A stretch of DNA of 64,000 nt from Mycobacterium sp. IDR2000157661 (lineage in GTDB: Bacteria; Actinomycetota; Actinomycetes; Mycobacteriales; Mycobacteriaceae): assembly GCF_022317005.1 (NCBI RefSeq), contig NZ_CP081005.1, positions 62,001 through 126,000 on the forward strand, read 5' to 3'. Positions 35,904-44,849 of the stretch are shown here, one piece after another. Numbering within the stretch: position 1 is the stretch's first letter; each line of letters opens with the position of its first letter. The position numbers and the translations under genes are program-made. The notes below the pieces were generated by a model that was not told the origin of the DNA, ran no database searches, and saw only the letters and a list, made by a program, of their open reading frames with translations.

Positions 35904-37093
35904 CAGTAACCACCGCCTGCAGCGTTCGGGTTGAACTGCGCAACCTTCGACAGATTGGACCCGCTGGGATCAACCCCGTACCGGCTCATCACATAATTCA
36001 TCGACGCACACAGATTGGCCACCGGCTCATAGATATTCGTCGACGTGCCAGGCTGGTGGAAGCTCGCAAACGTCTCCGGAATCGTCTGCACCCCACCGCG
36101 TGACGAACCCGCCGGGAACCCGTCCGGACCGGAGCCGGCCAGCCGCGTGGCGTTCATGTCATACGTGTTGACCGCCAGCGGATTGAAGCTGGACTCCCGC
36201 GCTGCAGCGGTCATCAACCCGGTCGTCCATCGTGCCCGCGCCCGCGGGTCGTCCACGCCCATCACGTCGAGCGCTTCGCTGATGTATCTCCGATAGGCCT
36301 GCTTGCCCGCCGCGAAGTTCTGCCGGTCGTACCGGACAGCGCTGAGCGGGATTTTCGCGGCCTGCGACACCGCTGACTTCGACGAGCCACTGCCCCCGGA
36401 GGCGCTGTCCTGTCCGGTGTGTCGGCTGGCTTGGGTGAAGGGGGCGCTCAGTCCGCTCAAGGCTGACATCGGGGCGCCGAAGCCGGGCATTCCGCCGCCC
36501 GTCGGCAACCCGCCACCCATCGGCATACCACCACCCATTGGCATGGCGCCCAACGGATTTGCGCCCATCCCCGCAGGGCGGGTCTGGCCCGCGACCTCGC
36601 CGTAGCCGGCGGCGTTGGCATTGGCCGAGGCCGCGTGCGTTCCCGCCTCGGCCGCGCCGGTCTCCACCGTGCCGCGAGTCTCCTCCAGCCGGGTCTTGAT
36701 CGCGGCGATCAACGCCCGCTTACCCTCCGGGGTGTTGGTGCTCAACCCCAGCGCCTGCACATCGGCCACCGCCTTGGCGATGATCGACTCCATGTTCACC
36801 CGGCCACCCGACGCCGAGGCTGCCGCCGCATCGACCTCGGCGCGGCCGGTGTCATCCAGCGAGCCCAGCGCGGCCGTCGAATTGTGGTGCTGCGACGCCG
36901 CATCCTGCTGGCCATCGGCGGCCTGACCCTGCCCCGGCGTGATCGACGGCGGCGGCGCCGGAGCCAACGGCGGCGGCGGCAACAACACCCCCACCCCAGT
37001 GCCGAAACCATCCCGCGCTTGCCCCATCACCCCACCGGCAGCACGCACAAACCCCTCCACCGACAGTCCCACCGCACACCCGTTCCCACACAT
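35903..37093 (-). CDS. ESX effector-like protein: shared N-module plus lytic-transglycosylase-like C-domain
   Basis: A 396-residue protein with GAAGG 10 bases before the ATG. The start adds nine residues (MCGNGCAVG) before the shared SVEGFVRAAGG module. After the Gly/Met repeats, the C-domain reads TTGLMTAAARESSFNPLAVN, then SSRGGVQTIPETFASFHQPG, then LCASMNYVMSRYGVDP. The ESS-x-NP and GGxQ-x-IP pattern and the final helix fit a soluble lytic transglycosylase (SLT), Glu in RESSF being the likely catalytic acid. It ends in NPNAAGGGY. It would cut the glycan strands, complementing the peptidase-like neighbour. Confidence 0.78.
   Translation of the reverse strand: MCGNGCAVGLSVEGFVRAAGGVMGQARDGFGTGVGVLLPPPPLAPAPPPSITPGQGQAADGQQDAASQHHNSTAALGSLDDTGRAEVDAAAASASGGRVNMESIIAKAVADVQALGLSTNTPEGKRALIAAIKTRLEETRGTVETGAAEAGTHAASANANAAGYGEVAGQTRPAGMGANPLGAMPMGGGMPMGGGLPTGGGMPGFGAPMSALSGLSAPFTQASRHTGQDSASGGSGSSKSAVSQAAKIPLSAVRYDRQNFAAGKQAYRRYISEALDVMGVDDPRARARWTTGLMTAAARESSFNPLAVNTYDMNATRLAGSGPDGFPAGSSRGGVQTIPETFASFHQPGTSTNIYEPVANLCASMNYVMSRYGVDPSGSNLSKVAQFNPNAAGGGY
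36414..37065 (-). repeat. Near-identical direct repeat, copy B (652 bp)
   Basis: Partner of 35251-35902. Differences seen are one base near the start, one giving Met versus Leu in the Gly-rich repeat, and one giving Gly versus Arg in EGK(G/R)ALIAAI. Both copies are in the same orientation. Confidence 0.85.
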
Positions 37094-37139
37094 CTCAGCG
37101 TGCCTTCGGCGGGATCAACATCGTGGCCACCACGTTCGC

Positions 37140-38690
37140 TCACTCAGCCGGCGGTGCCGGCGGTGCCGGTGGGGCCGCAGAGCCGCCCTTCGTCGCGGTC
37201 GGATCCATCCAGCCCAGGAAGTCCGGGCCTGAACTCACGCTCTCCAGCGGCTGCACCTGCCCGGACACCAGCACCTTGCCGTTGCCCAACGCCATCACCA
37301 GGTGGTCCTTCCACACGCCCACATCCCCGGCCTTCAGCTGCGTCGGCGGCACCGGATCGGTGACCGGGGTACCAGGCGGCGGCAGCGTTACACCCGCTGC
37401 CTGCTGCCACGCCTCGGCCACCGGAGTGCCGTTGAGCGCCGACCGCACCACTTCCGCGGACTGTGTGGTCCGCGCCTCAGTCACCGAGTTGTCGGGCAAC
37501 GCCACATCAGTGGACTTCGTCGGTGGCCCCACCGTCTCGGCCTGTGGACCAGCCTGCTCGGCCCCGGCCGCCTGAGTCTGCGCCGACTCCTCCTCGCCCT
37601 CCGCGGAGCCACTCTCACCCTCACCCTCGGCCTCGGCCTCGGTGCTGCCCTCGGCGTCCTTGAACTCCGGTGCCGCCTCAGCCTCATCGGCTTGGCCGCC
37701 GGCCTGGTCGTCGGTGAACTCCGGTGCAGCGTCACCGGGAGGCTTTTGATCGTTGAACCCCGCCAGCGTCGAAGCCAGCGGGTCCATGAACCCATTGGGC
37801 AGCCCACCACCGCCGCCGCCGAAGCCCGGCAACCCGCCGCCACCACCGCCGAACCCGGGAAGCCCACCACCCATCGGCATCCCACCGCCCAGCGGCATGC
37901 CCATCCCCAAGCCGGGCTGCCCCAGCACCCCGGCCGGGCTGGTCTGCGCCTCCTCGGCTGAATCCGCTTCCGCCGCAGCATCTTCGGCGCCTGCACTGTC
38001 CGGGCCGCCAGCCCCAGTGCTGTCCGGGCCGCCGGCGCCGTCGGGGGTGGTGCCCACACCGCTGTACTTGGTGGCGTTGTCCTGCGACACCGCCGCCTTG
38101 TCCTCGGAATCGGCCGCGGCCTTCTCGATGATCGTGCGGGCCTCCTCGAGGCGGGTCTTGACGAAATCCATCAGCGTCTTCTGGCCCTCGGTGGTGTACA
38201 GCGACCCGTCAGCCTTCATCTGCTCGATCTTGGCCGTCACATCGGCGCGGATATCCTCCAACTCCTGGCGCCCGACCTCACCCGCAGCGGCCACCTCCTC
38301 GGCGCTGATCCCCGCGCTATCGAGTTCCACGAGCTGCTCCAGCATCTCGCCCACCCGCCGCGCTTCCTCTTTAGCGGCTTCAGCGGCTGGCCCCTCAGCC
38401 TCCTGCGGGGGCATCGGAGGTGCCGGCGGAGCCGGCGGGGGACCTGCAGGAGGCTCGCCGGGACCAGGCGGCGGTGTCGCAGGCCCTGCCGGAGGAGCAC
38501 CCGGACCTGGAGGCGGCGGCGACGGTTGACCCGGCCCCTCGGGCGCTGGCGAGGCAGGCGAACCCCCACCTCCATCAGGCTCAACGTCGGGCACAGGTGA
38601 GTTCGGGAGCAGCGGCGCCAGGCGGCCGATCCCGAGGATGGCGTTGGTGAGGACCGTCTCGACGGCTTTGCTGACAATGTCCCACGACAT
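37140..38690 (-). CDS. Third DUF4226-like ESX substrate, Pro/Glu-rich
   Basis: A 516-residue protein starting MSWDIVSKAVETVLTNAILG. It has the same architecture as the two effectors downstream but is divergent in sequence: Pro-rich linker (many PPP/APP runs), a helical core (VTAKIEQMKADGSLYTTEGQ and MDFVKTRLEEARTIIEKA, compare KTRLEETRGTVE), Gly/Met/Phe repeats (LPGFGGGGGG x2), then a long acidic stretch. The C-terminal 110 residues (AWQQAAGVTLPPPG, then LKAGDVGVWKDHLVMALGNG) have a beta-sheet look reminiscent of NlpC/P60 or CHAP sheets, without an obvious catalytic Cys. It may be a scaffold or an altered hydrolase. Confidence 0.7.
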   Translation of the reverse strand: MSWDIVSKAVETVLTNAILGIGRLAPLLPNSPVPDVEPDGGGGSPASPAPEGPGQPSPPPPGPGAPPAGPATPPPGPGEPPAGPPPAPPAPPMPPQEAEGPAAEAAKEEARRVGEMLEQLVELDSAGISAEEVAAAGEVGRQELEDIRADVTAKIEQMKADGSLYTTEGQKTLMDFVKTRLEEARTIIEKAAADSEDKAAVSQDNATKYSGVGTTPDGAGGPDSTGAGGPDSAGAEDAAAEADSAEEAQTSPAGVLGQPGLGMGMPLGGGMPMGGGLPGFGGGGGGLPGFGGGGGGLPNGFMDPLASTLAGFNDQKPPGDAAPEFTDDQAGGQADEAEAAPEFKDAEGSTEAEAEGEGESGSAEGEEESAQTQAAGAEQAGPQAETVGPPTKSTDVALPDNSVTEARTTQSAEVVRSALNGTPVAEAWQQAAGVTLPPPGTPVTDPVPPTQLKAGDVGVWKDHLVMALGNGKVLVSGQVQPLESVSSGPDFLGWMDPTATKGGSAAPPAPPAPPAE

Positions 38691-38707
38691 GCAACTCTCC
38701 CTATGAA

Positions 38708-38995
38708 CTAGAAGGTCAATGCACGCTCGTCGGCTGCCACCGCGTCAAGCGTCGGATACGTCCCATCAATGCCCAAATTGGCTAGATACCGGTCATGAGC
38801 CACCGCGGCGACCTTGCGCACACGGTTGTTCAGCGTCACCGAATCCCACTTGCGAGCTTCGGGCTTCAACACCACACCGCAGACAAAGCCGAGCGCATTG
38901 ACCTGCACAAATACTGTCCGCTTCACAGAGATCGCCGTCGCCACAACCCGCTCGGCAAGATCACCGGCTGTCTCAGCAGCCTCCTGCTCTGTCAC
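38708..38995 (-). CDS. Small ESX-associated protein
   Basis: A 95-residue protein beginning MTEQEAAETAGDLAERVVAT. A central sheet (TVFVQVNALGFVCGVVLKPE) and helical ends resemble small YbaB or DUF2694-like proteins found beside ESX substrates such as EspD. It is the first gene downstream of copy 4 of the 15-bp element, so it probably heads the operon that continues with the effector genes and eccB/eccC. The family call is tentative. Confidence 0.55.
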   Translation of the reverse strand: MTEQEAAETAGDLAERVVATAISVKRTVFVQVNALGFVCGVVLKPEARKWDSVTLNNRVRKVAAVAHDRYLANLGIDGTYPTLDAVAADERALTF

Positions 38996-39061
38996 GGTTC
39001 CCCTTCCGGCAACACACCCACGTCCTGACCCGCACGTTGATGGACATATTACACATATTCA

Positions 39062-39076
39062 TGCAATGAGTGAACA
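39062..39076. promoter_or_regulatory. Copy 4 of the 15-bp element, upstream of the eccB/eccC operon
   Basis: Reads TGCAATGAGTGAACA. On the - strand, TGTTCAC is followed by TGAATATGTG at the same distance as in the copy at 25554, extending the similarity to about 25 bases. It lies about 67 bases before the gene starting at 38995. Confidence 0.5.
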
Positions 39077-39112
39077 TGTCAGGCACAATTGCGGCAGATG
39101 GTTCGTCGCCGG

Positions 39113-41521
39113 TCAGCTCGGCGCAGTCTGCGGCCGTGGCGCCAACACCGCATCGACAACATGGCCGAACCCGGCAATCTTGGCGCAGTAGACCAGATCG
39201 GGCAGCGACGGCGGCTGATCACGCCAACACCTCAGCAGCTCGATCATCAGGCCCGCCCGATAGAAATGCACGTACACCTGCTGCGACGCCCGCGACACCT
39301 CGGAGTCGTCGGCGTCGAGCACCGCTCCGGCCATGCTCGGATGCAAAACCGCAGAATTATGTCGCTCAATCACGTTGCGGTAGTGGGCATCCCAGTCCAC
39401 CGGGGTATGGCTGCGCAACGGCTCCAACACATGATCCACGTCGTACTGCTCGATCAGCCGCATCTGCTGACCGTCCACCCCCGACATTGGACTCGGCGTC
39501 TGCGCAGCAGCAGCCAGCACAGCCTCGGTGATCGATCCAGCGGCCTGCAGCCCCAGACCTTGCTGCAAGATGGCCTGCACCTTCGCCCAGGCCGGCCGGT
39601 CCACCGTCATCAACCGGTGGACGTATCCACCACCAACGCTCGGAGCCTCGCCAGGGGCGTGCAGGATCTCGACAGCACGGACAGACTCGAAATCAGGCCA
39701 CCCAACCGGTCGAGCAACCCCCAGCTCGGTGGTCACCAACGCAGACCGGCGGGCCCCGGGCACATACCGCGACAATTCCTCGGCGTGAGCTGCAAGCAAA
39801 GTTGTCGGCTGCTCAACCCCCATGAACCGGGTAGCCCAGTTCAGAGGAAGCAGCTCATCGAACACCGCCAGGTGCGCCGAGTTCGGAATGAACACCCCAG
39901 GCGGCAAGTAGGCACCGCCACCCACACTCGACGCGATCGACACCGACGGACCCGACGGCAGCTGCACCACCGACACAGCCCACTGCACGAAGCCGCCGTT
40001 GAGTAGGTCCTCCCGAACCTCGGTACCGCGGACCAGTCCATCCAGAACCCGCCGAGCCAGCAGCAGATCGGCACTCGGCTCCGAATCCGTCAGTGCCGCA
40101 CCAGCACCGGCACCCCCGCTGCCGGCGACCAACGGAGCGCCCGCACCGCCGCCGCCCTGCTGCGGCGTGGGGCCGACCGGAGGGGACGGCTGAGCCGACG
40201 CCGGCACCGTCCCCGCACCAGGCGGTGCCACCGGCCCCCCACCGCCACCGGGCGGAACATACGGCGCCAAACCGCCGCCGCCACCGCTCGGGGGCACCAT
40301 CGGCGCCACACCACCACCGCCGCCGCCAACAGGAGGCGGTGGGCTCGGTGCGGCCGCAGTCGTTCCCTGAGCGGGAACCACCGGGCCCTGCGGCCCGGCA
40401 GGCGCGACCGGAGTCGCCGAAGGATGCTGCGCCGCAAACTTTTCCAGCGGCGGCGCCGGTGTCGGAGACACCGCACCCGAAGCGCCCATACCCGACGCCA
40501 ACCCCGACTGGAAACTACTCGCCACACTCGACAACGGATTTGGATTACTCACCGGATTACTCGACAGCGCATCCGACATCGACGACGCCGGTGCCGTCGC
40601 CACATCCTTTAACGGATTCCCGCTCAATCCACTCAGACCCGACGACGGCACCTGCGGCGGCCGTATCGAGCCCATGCCACTCCCAGCGGACGGTGCTCCT
40701 CCCGTCGGCAGGCTCGTCGGCATACCGGGTGAGCCGGTCGTGGGCGTACCTACCGCCGGCGACACTGCAGCGGTACCGGGATCAGAAACAGCCTGAGCAG
40801 GTGCTTCCGTTATCGGCGCATCGGATTGCCCAGTGCCCTCTATGGCAGGTGCATTCCCGTCCAGCGCAGAGGCCTCGGAGTTGTTCTTGTCAACCTGTTC
40901 CCCCGCTTCGCTGTCTTTGGCGACCGGCGCATTCGCATTCTCCTCGACACCAGTGTCTTCACTTTCGGTGGTTCGTTCGTCCTTCTGTGTCTTGTGATCG
41001 CCCGGTGTGGCGGAGCCATCCTCTCCAGGCATAGGAAGTGGTGGCGGAGCAGCCGCGATGTCTCCGAGCGCGGTGCTGACCGCCGTGGCGGCCTCCGCTT
41101 TGAAAGGGGCAACGGAAAACGGTGTCCTGGTCTGTCGTGCTGTCTCCCAAGCTGTTTGAGCGGCGTCCCCGATCCGGGTGAGGTCCATTTTCAGGCCGAC
41201 GACGGTGCTCTTGTAGGACTCCGCGGTCGCGACTTTGGAGCCGAGATGATCGGCCGTGTCGTAGGCGTGATTGCGCATCTCGGTGAGCCGTTCGCCCCGC
41301 GCGATGCCAGCCTGCCCTTGAAGGAGGTCCGGGCTCGTTGTGAGCTTGCGCTTCAAGGTATCGCCGTAGCTGGAGAACCTGGTCTCAGCCGCTCGGTGCT
41401 CGTCGGCGACACTCTGAATGTCGCTCTCGCTGATACTCGGCCAGAACTCACCAATCGCCATGTGAGCGCCAACACCGGGCGGACGCTGAACATCGCCCGC
41501 CCCGCCACCTACCGCAGCCAT
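39113..41521 (-). CDS. EspK-like ESX-associated protein
   Basis: An 802-residue protein. The N-terminal about 140 residues are helical (WPSISESDIQSVADEHRAA, TAWETARQTRT). A long Pro/Gly/Ser/Thr linker with several PPP and GGGGG runs fills residues about 150-480. The C-terminal 280 residues are well ordered: HLAVFDELLPLNWATRFMG, SRYVPGARRSALVTTELG, then IEQYDVDHVLEPLRSH, then GLMIELLRCWRDQPPSLPDL. This layout matches EspK-type (DUF5631/5632) ESX-1 proteins, which carry or present substrates. The gene starts at ATG 41521; a second ATG at residue 21 (MAIGEFW) is also possible. Confidence 0.65.
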   Translation of the reverse strand: MAAVGGGAGDVQRPPGVGAHMAIGEFWPSISESDIQSVADEHRAAETRFSSYGDTLKRKLTTSPDLLQGQAGIARGERLTEMRNHAYDTADHLGSKVATAESYKSTVVGLKMDLTRIGDAAQTAWETARQTRTPFSVAPFKAEAATAVSTALGDIAAAPPPLPMPGEDGSATPGDHKTQKDERTTESEDTGVEENANAPVAKDSEAGEQVDKNNSEASALDGNAPAIEGTGQSDAPITEAPAQAVSDPGTAAVSPAVGTPTTGSPGMPTSLPTGGAPSAGSGMGSIRPPQVPSSGLSGLSGNPLKDVATAPASSMSDALSSNPVSNPNPLSSVASSFQSGLASGMGASGAVSPTPAPPLEKFAAQHPSATPVAPAGPQGPVVPAQGTTAAAPSPPPPVGGGGGGVAPMVPPSGGGGGLAPYVPPGGGGGPVAPPGAGTVPASAQPSPPVGPTPQQGGGGAGAPLVAGSGGAGAGAALTDSEPSADLLLARRVLDGLVRGTEVREDLLNGGFVQWAVSVVQLPSGPSVSIASSVGGGAYLPPGVFIPNSAHLAVFDELLPLNWATRFMGVEQPTTLLAAHAEELSRYVPGARRSALVTTELGVARPVGWPDFESVRAVEILHAPGEAPSVGGGYVHRLMTVDRPAWAKVQAILQQGLGLQAAGSITEAVLAAAAQTPSPMSGVDGQQMRLIEQYDVDHVLEPLRSHTPVDWDAHYRNVIERHNSAVLHPSMAGAVLDADDSEVSRASQQVYVHFYRAGLMIELLRCWRDQPPSLPDLVYCAKIAGFGHVVDAVLAPRPQTAPS

Positions 41522-41546
41522 ACGTCACTCCCCGCTACGTCAGCCC

Positions 41547-42215
41547 TCATTCGAATCCGCAGATTTCCCAGGCTTTGTCGTACGCGGCCTGCGCTGCCTG
41601 CTTGTCATCGGGAGGCGGCTCAGCCAAGCCTCGCTCCCGGACGCCGCCGAATACCGCGATTCGCGCGTAGTACGCCGACACGACGTCTGACATCGCCTGC
41701 CGTATCGGTTCGCTCGCCCCCGGGTAGTCCTCCAGCGACGCCTGCAGCGCAGCCGCAGCCGGCAGAATGTCCATCGCATTGTCGTATGGCTTCGGAATGG
41801 CACTGTTGATGGCCGCGTAGCGAGTGCACAACCCCACGTCCTGTTCGTGGGTGTCCCCGGTGGCCGGTGCAGCTGCAGTATTCGTTGGCGTAGGTGTTTG
41901 AGCAGCACCGTCGCTCGACGAGGCCGAATTGGTAACGACGGTTCCGACTGCGGCGCCCAACCCGGCAGAGATCAGGGCAGTGGCAGCGATCGCCGCGATG
42001 AGGCCGACTCGGCGTGGGCGCTTGGGCGCCACAGTAGGTGGACCAAAAGGTCCGGGAGCAGGTGCTGGTTGGTAGCCGGTCCCCTCGGGCGTGGGCGGCT
42101 GATGGGCCGTCCCCTCCGCGGATGGCTGGTAGCCCCACCCCGAAGGGGCGGGTTGATAGCCGGTCCCGTATGCGCGTCCTGTGCCGGGCCCGGTTGTGAT
42201 GGGGTGGCTCATCAT
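41547..42215 (-). CDS. Membrane-anchored protein with Pro/Tyr-rich N-terminus
   Basis: A 222-residue protein. Residues 1-65 hold repeats of the type GTGYQPAP and GWGYQPSAEG, a cytoplasmic low-complexity tail. One membrane helix (VGLIAAIAATALISAGLGAA) is followed by a Thr/Pro linker and an extracytoplasmic helical domain with two Cys (LCTRYAAINSAIP and WEICGFE). This topology is common for mycobacterial secretion accessories. I do not recognise a named family. It lies between the EspK-like gene and the small Ala-rich gene. Confidence 0.65.
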   Translation of the reverse strand: MMSHPITTGPGTGRAYGTGYQPAPSGWGYQPSAEGTAHQPPTPEGTGYQPAPAPGPFGPPTVAPKRPRRVGLIAAIAATALISAGLGAAVGTVVTNSASSSDGAAQTPTPTNTAAAPATGDTHEQDVGLCTRYAAINSAIPKPYDNAMDILPAAAALQASLEDYPGASEPIRQAMSDVVSAYYARIAVFGGVRERGLAEPPPDDKQAAQAAYDKAWEICGFE

Positions 42216-42285
42216 GTCTCCCTGCGTATCGGGTGGATGGTTAGAGCCTACCGCTCATGACCAACACCTTGCCCGGAAAAACCGG

Positions 42286-42651
42286 TCAGACTGCGGCCCC
42301 CGGTCCAGGCACAGCAGCGCTGATGGCGGCGGCCGCCTGACCATCCGCGGCTTCCAACGTGCCCGCGCAGGTGCCGTCGGTCGCAGCCGTTTCGCTTGCC
42401 AGCGCAGTAGCCTGGGCTTGACATGCGGCCAGTTCCGCAGCCCAGGGACTCATGGCGGCGGTGATCGCCGCACTCACCGGATCTGGTCCCGCTCCAGCAG
42501 CCGTCGCCGCGGCGGCTCCAGCCGCCCCGCCCGCCCCGGCGGCGGCAACGCTGGCAGCCTCGGCCGCCGTGTCCGCGCCATCGGCGATGAGCGCCATCGG
42601 CTTGACCTCGATGTTGTCGGCTGACTGTCCCGATGGTGTGACTGCGGGCAT
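42286..42651 (-). CDS. Small Ala-rich ESX-associated protein
   Basis: A 121-residue protein, very Ala-rich, with a possible hydrophobic stretch (AAEAASVAAAGAGGAAGAAA), then PWAAELAACQAQATALASE and a second Cys in DGTCAGTLEA. The two Cys may pair after export. The start lies 3 bases from the stop of the YbaB-like gene. No known family is recognised; the context suggests a substrate or its partner. Confidence 0.5.
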   Translation of the reverse strand: MPAVTPSGQSADNIEVKPMALIADGADTAAEAASVAAAGAGGAAGAAAATAAGAGPDPVSAAITAAMSPWAAELAACQAQATALASETAATDGTCAGTLEAADGQAAAAISAAVPGPGAAV

Positions 42652-42653
42652 TA

Positions 42654-43052
42654 CTACTGCCTCCGTTGGTTGTTCGGGCTGTGCAGTGCTTGGGCGAGCT
42701 GATTAGCCACAGGATGCTGGCGTAGCTCGGGTGAGGCGATCTTCGCGCACTCGTCAAACAGCTTCTGTGAGATCGCATCGAGCCCATCGGCGGCCTTGCG
42801 GGCGTTCTGCGCCAACGCATCGCTGATGCGCTCGTTGAGTTCGCCGATGGTCAACTCCTGCTGGAGCCCCTCCCGAACATCGAGGTCGAGCAGCCGTCCT
42901 CGAGAGTCGTGCACGACGATGATGTCGTCGTCGTCGCTGGTGCTGGAAAGGAACGCGTCGGTCTCCTCGTCCCAGGCGTAGATCGCATCCAGCATCCTGT
43001 TCAGCGGTGCCAGCGCCGCCTCGGCGGCAGGGTTAAGGGGTGGTGTGGCCAT
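42654..43052 (-). CDS. YbaB/EbfC-like protein of the ESX locus
   Basis: A 132-residue protein. The strand-strand-helix order (DIIVVHDSRGRLLDLDVREG, then TIGELNERISDALAQNARKA) is that of YbaB/EbfC-fold proteins, related to EspL and the small proteins near EspB in ESX-1. A flexible acidic loop (STSDDDD) precedes it. The N-terminus overlaps the upstream EspB/PPE-like gene by 20 bases. It is likely a chaperone or regulator for that substrate. Confidence 0.65.
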   Translation of the reverse strand: MATPPLNPAAEAALAPLNRMLDAIYAWDEETDAFLSSTSDDDDIIVVHDSRGRLLDLDVREGLQQELTIGELNERISDALAQNARKAADGLDAISQKLFDECAKIASPELRQHPVANQLAQALHSPNNQRRQ

Positions 43053-44799
43053 CGGTCTCCTCCTGAGTCTTGGACGACGTACGCCGGCCAGGACGCTTCC
43101 TCACTTGTTCCAACTCCCCGAACACCGGCTCGGTGTTCGCATGGTCGCGATGCACGACACGCTTGTCGGGGAACAGGTCTTTATCCCTTTCGGGCGTGTT
43201 GTTGCCGCCCATGCCGCCCATCACCGGCGGATACATGGCCCCCATCCCCATCCCACCGGCCCGGCCAGTGGACGGAACCGCCGCGGCAGGCGGTGCGCTG
43301 GCCGGTGGGATGATCGCAGCGCCGGGTGCGGCCGCCGACACCGAACTTGATGGGCCGCCAGCAGACAACCCGCCGCCGCCACCACCACCACCGCTGCTGG
43401 CCGGGGTGGTGGCGCCTGGATCACCCGCGCCGAGGTCGTCAAAGCCCATGTCCTCCGGGGGCGGCAAGCCCTCACCGCCGGTGCCGGGCATACCACCGAG
43501 GCTTGGGAGGCTCGGGATCCCCGACAGCGCCGACAGCGGAGAGGCTCCCCCACCGGGCATCATCCCCGAAGCGCCGCCCGCAGACTGGGTCACCGCACCC
43601 AGAATCGAGCCCAGGACGGCGCCCGCGGCGCCGGCGCTGGCATCGGTGGCCGGAGTCAGGGGCGGCTGGGCCGCAGTCGGCGCACCGGGAACCTCCCCCT
43701 GCTCCACGGCCGCGATATCGCCCGACGCCTGCGCTGTCGGATCGAGCTCGCTGTTGGTCGCCGAATCACCCTCGGCGCCAGGATCGCCAGACCCGGGGCC
43801 GTCCTTGACGTCCTTGCCGGTGGGCTCCGGTTCGTCCTTCTTTTCGGCAGCCTCGGCGGTCGGCTCTTTGTACTGTGCCTTCTCGCTGCCAGGGGTGTTG
43901 CCCACGATTGGCGGTGGCGCCGGTGGTGGTGCCGGCACGCTCACGGTGTCGGTGTTGGCGGCCAGCGCGTAGCTGGCCTGTGCGGCGACGGCCTGGGCCT
44001 GCGCGGTGGAGATGTTGGACTTGGCCACCACCAGTGGCTCACTGATCACACCCGCGCTGGAGGTGAACTTCTGCAGCGCGGTGCGGTACTCCTCGCGCAA
44101 TGTCTTGAACGTCTCCGGCGTCGGTGTGGCGGTGCGGGTGTTGTCGACGGTGTTGGCCGCCGACTCCGCTGAGGAGGCCAGCGTCCGGGCGTAGTTCGCG
44201 GCATCGGCCAACCACGAGGCGTGCTCGGAAATGTTGCGGCCGGCGGGTTGATTCCCCTCATTCCAGTTCGCGTCGACCCCGTGTGCCGTCCGCTTGGTAT
44301 CCCCGGCTTGCTTGTCCAACTCCGTTGCCAGCGTGCGGAATTGAGTCGCCAACGTGCGCAGCGGCTCTGAACCCGGCCCGCCGTGGATGAGTGCTGACCA
44401 GGTTTCAGCGGGCATGGGTGTGGGCGCGGCGGGAACCGCCGGGGCGGCGGGCAACGACGGCAGCTGGCCCGGCCCGGTGGGCAGCACGGGCACCGCCGAG
44501 GTCGGCCGGGCCTGTCCATAGCTGGAAATCACCGTGGCCGCCTCGACGTCACTTTCCTCGAGTGCCGCCGCGGTAGTGGCCACGGCCATTCCGCCGGCGG
44601 CCCGCTGGGCGATCGAATGCGCGAGCAGCTGTTCCAGGCCTGTGGCCCAAGCGGTGAACGACGCGGCCACGGCGGTCGACACCTCGTCGGGGGCCGCCGG
44701 CTGGCACAGCGAACAGGAGGGTGCGTGCCCGGCCGCATCGTCGGCCAACTCGCGACCATGGGCGGCAAGGGCGGCCGGTTCGAACGAAATATTAACCAC
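43033..44799 (-). CDS. EspB/PPE-like ESX substrate
   Basis: A 588-residue protein. Residues 1-100 look like a PE/EspC-type helical pair (ISFEPAALAAHGRELADDAA, then VSTAVAASFTAWATGLEQLL) with CSLC between. Residues 130-300 look PPE-like (PAETWSALIHGGPGSEPLRT, then VDANWNEGNQPAG and long helices). A Pro-rich linker, an acidic stretch and a Gly/Pro/Met-rich tail (PSLPSLGGMPGTGG) follow, with a basic C-terminus. A fused PE-PPE-like core plus disordered tail is the architecture of EspB. The ribosome-binding site is modest; the ATG at 44799 follows an EspC-like gene. Confidence 0.65.
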   Translation of the reverse strand: MVNISFEPAALAAHGRELADDAAGHAPSCSLCQPAAPDEVSTAVAASFTAWATGLEQLLAHSIAQRAAGGMAVATTAAALEESDVEAATVISSYGQARPTSAVPVLPTGPGQLPSLPAAPAVPAAPTPMPAETWSALIHGGPGSEPLRTLATQFRTLATELDKQAGDTKRTAHGVDANWNEGNQPAGRNISEHASWLADAANYARTLASSAESAANTVDNTRTATPTPETFKTLREEYRTALQKFTSSAGVISEPLVVAKSNISTAQAQAVAAQASYALAANTDTVSVPAPPPAPPPIVGNTPGSEKAQYKEPTAEAAEKKDEPEPTGKDVKDGPGSGDPGAEGDSATNSELDPTAQASGDIAAVEQGEVPGAPTAAQPPLTPATDASAGAAGAVLGSILGAVTQSAGGASGMMPGGGASPLSALSGIPSLPSLGGMPGTGGEGLPPPEDMGFDDLGAGDPGATTPASSGGGGGGGGLSAGGPSSSVSAAAPGAAIIPPASAPPAAAVPSTGRAGGMGMGAMYPPVMGGMGGNNTPERDKDLFPDKRVVHRDHANTEPVFGELEQVRKRPGRRTSSKTQEETDGHTTP

Positions 44800-44849
44800 G
44801 CCAGCCCCTTTCCCGGTTCAACTCCGAACCCACCCGATGACCATTGAGG

